A stretch of 53,597 nucleotides of DNA from Ruminococcus flavefaciens (GTDB taxonomy: Bacteria; Bacillota; Clostridia; Oscillospirales; Ruminococcaceae): the NCBI GenBank assembly GCA_002310115.1, contig DBYI01000118.1, forward strand, positions 19,041 through 72,637. Direction: 5' to 3'. A program made the translations under genes and the position numbers. Positions within the stretch are counted from its first letter, which is position 1, and every line of letters begins with the position of its first letter. The notes under the pieces are model-generated. The model was given only the letters and a program-made list of their open reading frames with translations. It was not told the origin of the DNA and did not search any database. This document shows, one piece after another, positions 52,593 to 53,597 of the stretch.

Positions 52593-53597
52593 TTATTCAA
52601 AATCAAGAGTGCATGTCAGGTCGGCGCTGATGTCAAAGCTGCTGGAAACCGTAACAACAAAGATAGCGCTTTTCTCAGATTCGGGAGTGTAAGTAATGCC
52701 GTTTGAAATTACACCGGTATAGTAGGTGTTTGTATCAAATGAGTAGTCAATACCGTTATAGTGCACAGTAAACTTAGCCTTGCCTTTTCCTTCGAAATTA
52801 GACTTTGGAACAACAAACACAAATCTTGTGTAGTATTTATCCATCGACTTAGCTGTTTGTTTAAACTCACCATCAGCAAGCGCTGTGGATTCAACCTTCT
52901 TCATGTAATAGATCTTGTTGATATCTGGTGTACCTGTAAAGATTCCTCCGGTGTTCATAAACATATTTGTTAGAGCGTTATCAGATATTGTTCCTTCTCC
53001 GGAAGCCGGAACTCTGTATTCGATTGTGTAATCCTCGGTTTGTGTTGCTGAAAGCTTGATACCAGTGCAGCCGAAAAACATATAGTTGTAACAAGATTCT
53101 GCAAGAGTCGTTGCAGGCAATGTCGGTATTTCAGTAAGACTTGTGCAGTCTCCAAACATATTAGAGTAACAAGAATATTCCAGAGTTGTTGCGGGCAATG
53201 CTGGGGCTTCTGTCAAACTAGAGCAGCCGTAAAACATATCGTAATAACAAAATTCTGCTAGAGTTGTTGCAGGCAGTTCCGGCGCTTCTGTCAGACCAGT
53301 GCAGTTTTCAAACATATTACTGTAACAAGAATCGGCTAGAGTTGTTGCGGGCAATGCTGGGGCTTTTGTCAAACTAGAGCAGCCGTAAAACATATCTATA
53401 TAGCAAAAACTAGCCAAAGTTGTTGCAGGCAGTTCCGGCGCTTCTGTGAGACTGGAGCAGTCATAAAACATATTGCTGTAACAAGAATCAGCCAGAGTTG
53501 TTGCAGGCAGTACTGGTGCTTCTGTTAAACCAGAGCATTCTTCAAACATATTAGCGTAACAAGAATCGGCCAGAGTTGTTGCAGGCAATGACGGAGC
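52593..53597 (-). CDS. BspA-like leucine-rich-repeat surface protein, C-terminal part
   Basis: The frame is open to the window edge, so the N-terminus is missing; any start inside the window is artificial. The first 182 visible residues are seven repeats of 26 residues (unit LPATTLADSCYSNMF, then about CSSLTEAPE), a BspA/LRR-5-type repeat of surface proteins that bind host or other cells. A non-repeat C-terminal region of about 150 residues follows (VHYNGIDYSFDTNTYYTG, ending in SADLTCTLDFE) with no LPXTG or dockerin. It is followed after 14 bases by the DVITTS peptide gene. Confidence 0.85.
   Translation of the reverse strand, partial: APSLPATTLADSCYANMFEECSGLTEAPVLPATTLADSCYSNMFYDCSSLTEAPELPATTLASFCYIDMFYGCSSLTKAPALPATTLADSCYSNMFENCTGLTEAPELPATTLAEFCYYDMFYGCSSLTEAPALPATTLEYSCYSNMFGDCTSLTEIPTLPATTLAESCYNYMFFGCTGIKLSATQTEDYTIEYRVPASGEGTISDNALTNMFMNTGGIFTGTPDINKIYYMKKVESTALADGEFKQTAKSMDKYYTRFVFVVPKSNFEGKGKAKFTVHYNGIDYSFDTNTYYTGVISNGITYTPESEKSAIFVVTVSSSFDISADLTCTLDFE
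53043..53588 (-). repeat. Seven 78-bp coding repeats with a 156-bp higher-order unit
   Basis: Each repeat encodes 26 residues starting LPATTL. Repeats alternate between a SCYSNMF type and an FCY-DMFYGC type, so the DNA around 53188-53290 is almost the same as that around 53344-53446, a 156-base period. Confidence 0.8.

Noticed and set aside
53043..53597. Regular 78-base repeats as a possible CRISPR array
   Set aside because: The repeats are coding, have no unique spacers, and translate to BspA-type units.
1..53597. tRNA, rRNA or known riboswitch
   Set aside because: No cloverleaf, rRNA-like stretch or conserved riboswitch core was noticed, including a c-di-GMP riboswitch, which I looked for because of the many c-di-GMP genes.

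Overview
The window reads as chromosome of a low-GC, fibre-degrading anaerobic Firmicute, most likely a cellulosome-producing Ruminococcus close to R. flavefaciens or R. champanellensis. The case rests on four secreted proteins with dockerin modules, including a GH5 cellulase whose dockerin starts GDVNCDGDVDMSDAV, on Gram-positive Shine-Dalgarno sites, and on several TTG starts. No rRNA, tRNA or CRISPR array was seen. The species assignment is inference.

Layout. 1-550: a fragment of an IS256-type transposase and hairpins. 550-8420: an HD-GYP protein, a dockerin-bearing GH43-like enzyme with F5/8C and LamG modules, a flavin reductase-like protein, and a dockerin/CE1 esterase. 8665-12234: a secreted YD/RHS-repeat protein with a possible cysteine-peptidase tip. 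12667-13535: a sigma factor truncated by a deletion and the remnant it is joined to. 13860-15090: a zinc-ribbon membrane protein. 15180-16370: a mobile-element graveyard (group II intron 3' end, IS4-type and IS21-type fragments). 16526-18770: a small cysteine/histidine protein, a Zn/Mn-binding lipoprotein and another lipoprotein, behind a consensus promoter that carries a Fur-type box. 19550-20725: a diguanylate cyclase.

21090-33863 is an arabinoxylan-use locus. A sugar ABC importer (binding protein and two permeases, no ATPase) is divergent from a GH51 arabinofuranosidase, a type-B carboxylesterase and a GH43 enzyme. After these come a cinnamoyl-esterase-like hydrolase, a broken Gfo/Idh/MocA-aldo/keto reductase gene and a GH43 beta-xylosidase. 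LacI-type palindromes lie at two of the promoters. Secreted esterases and glycosidases would release decorated oligosaccharides, which the importer and cytoplasmic enzymes would finish.

34580-36310: a second copy of the same sigma module, fused in frame to part of a 2-hydroxyacyl-CoA dehydratase activator, followed by a frameshifted permease. 36614-45783: the GH5 cellulase, a LacI-sensor/degenerate-GGDEF/AraC regulator and two c-di-GMP enzymes, giving four likely active or bifunctional c-di-GMP proteins in the window. 46239-48914: an unrecognised dockerin protein with an internal duplication. 49727-51082: an HtrA protease. 51350-53597: a decayed gene, a lipoprotein, a 43-residue peptide carrying DVITTS, and the end of a BspA-like repeat protein that leaves the window.

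The main themes are cellulosomal and cytoplasmic hemicellulose degradation, c-di-GMP signalling and extensive gene decay. The most unusual items are the two sigma genes with rearranged 3' ends, the RHS protein, the small DVITTS peptide, and the sensor-GGDEF-AraC chimera.
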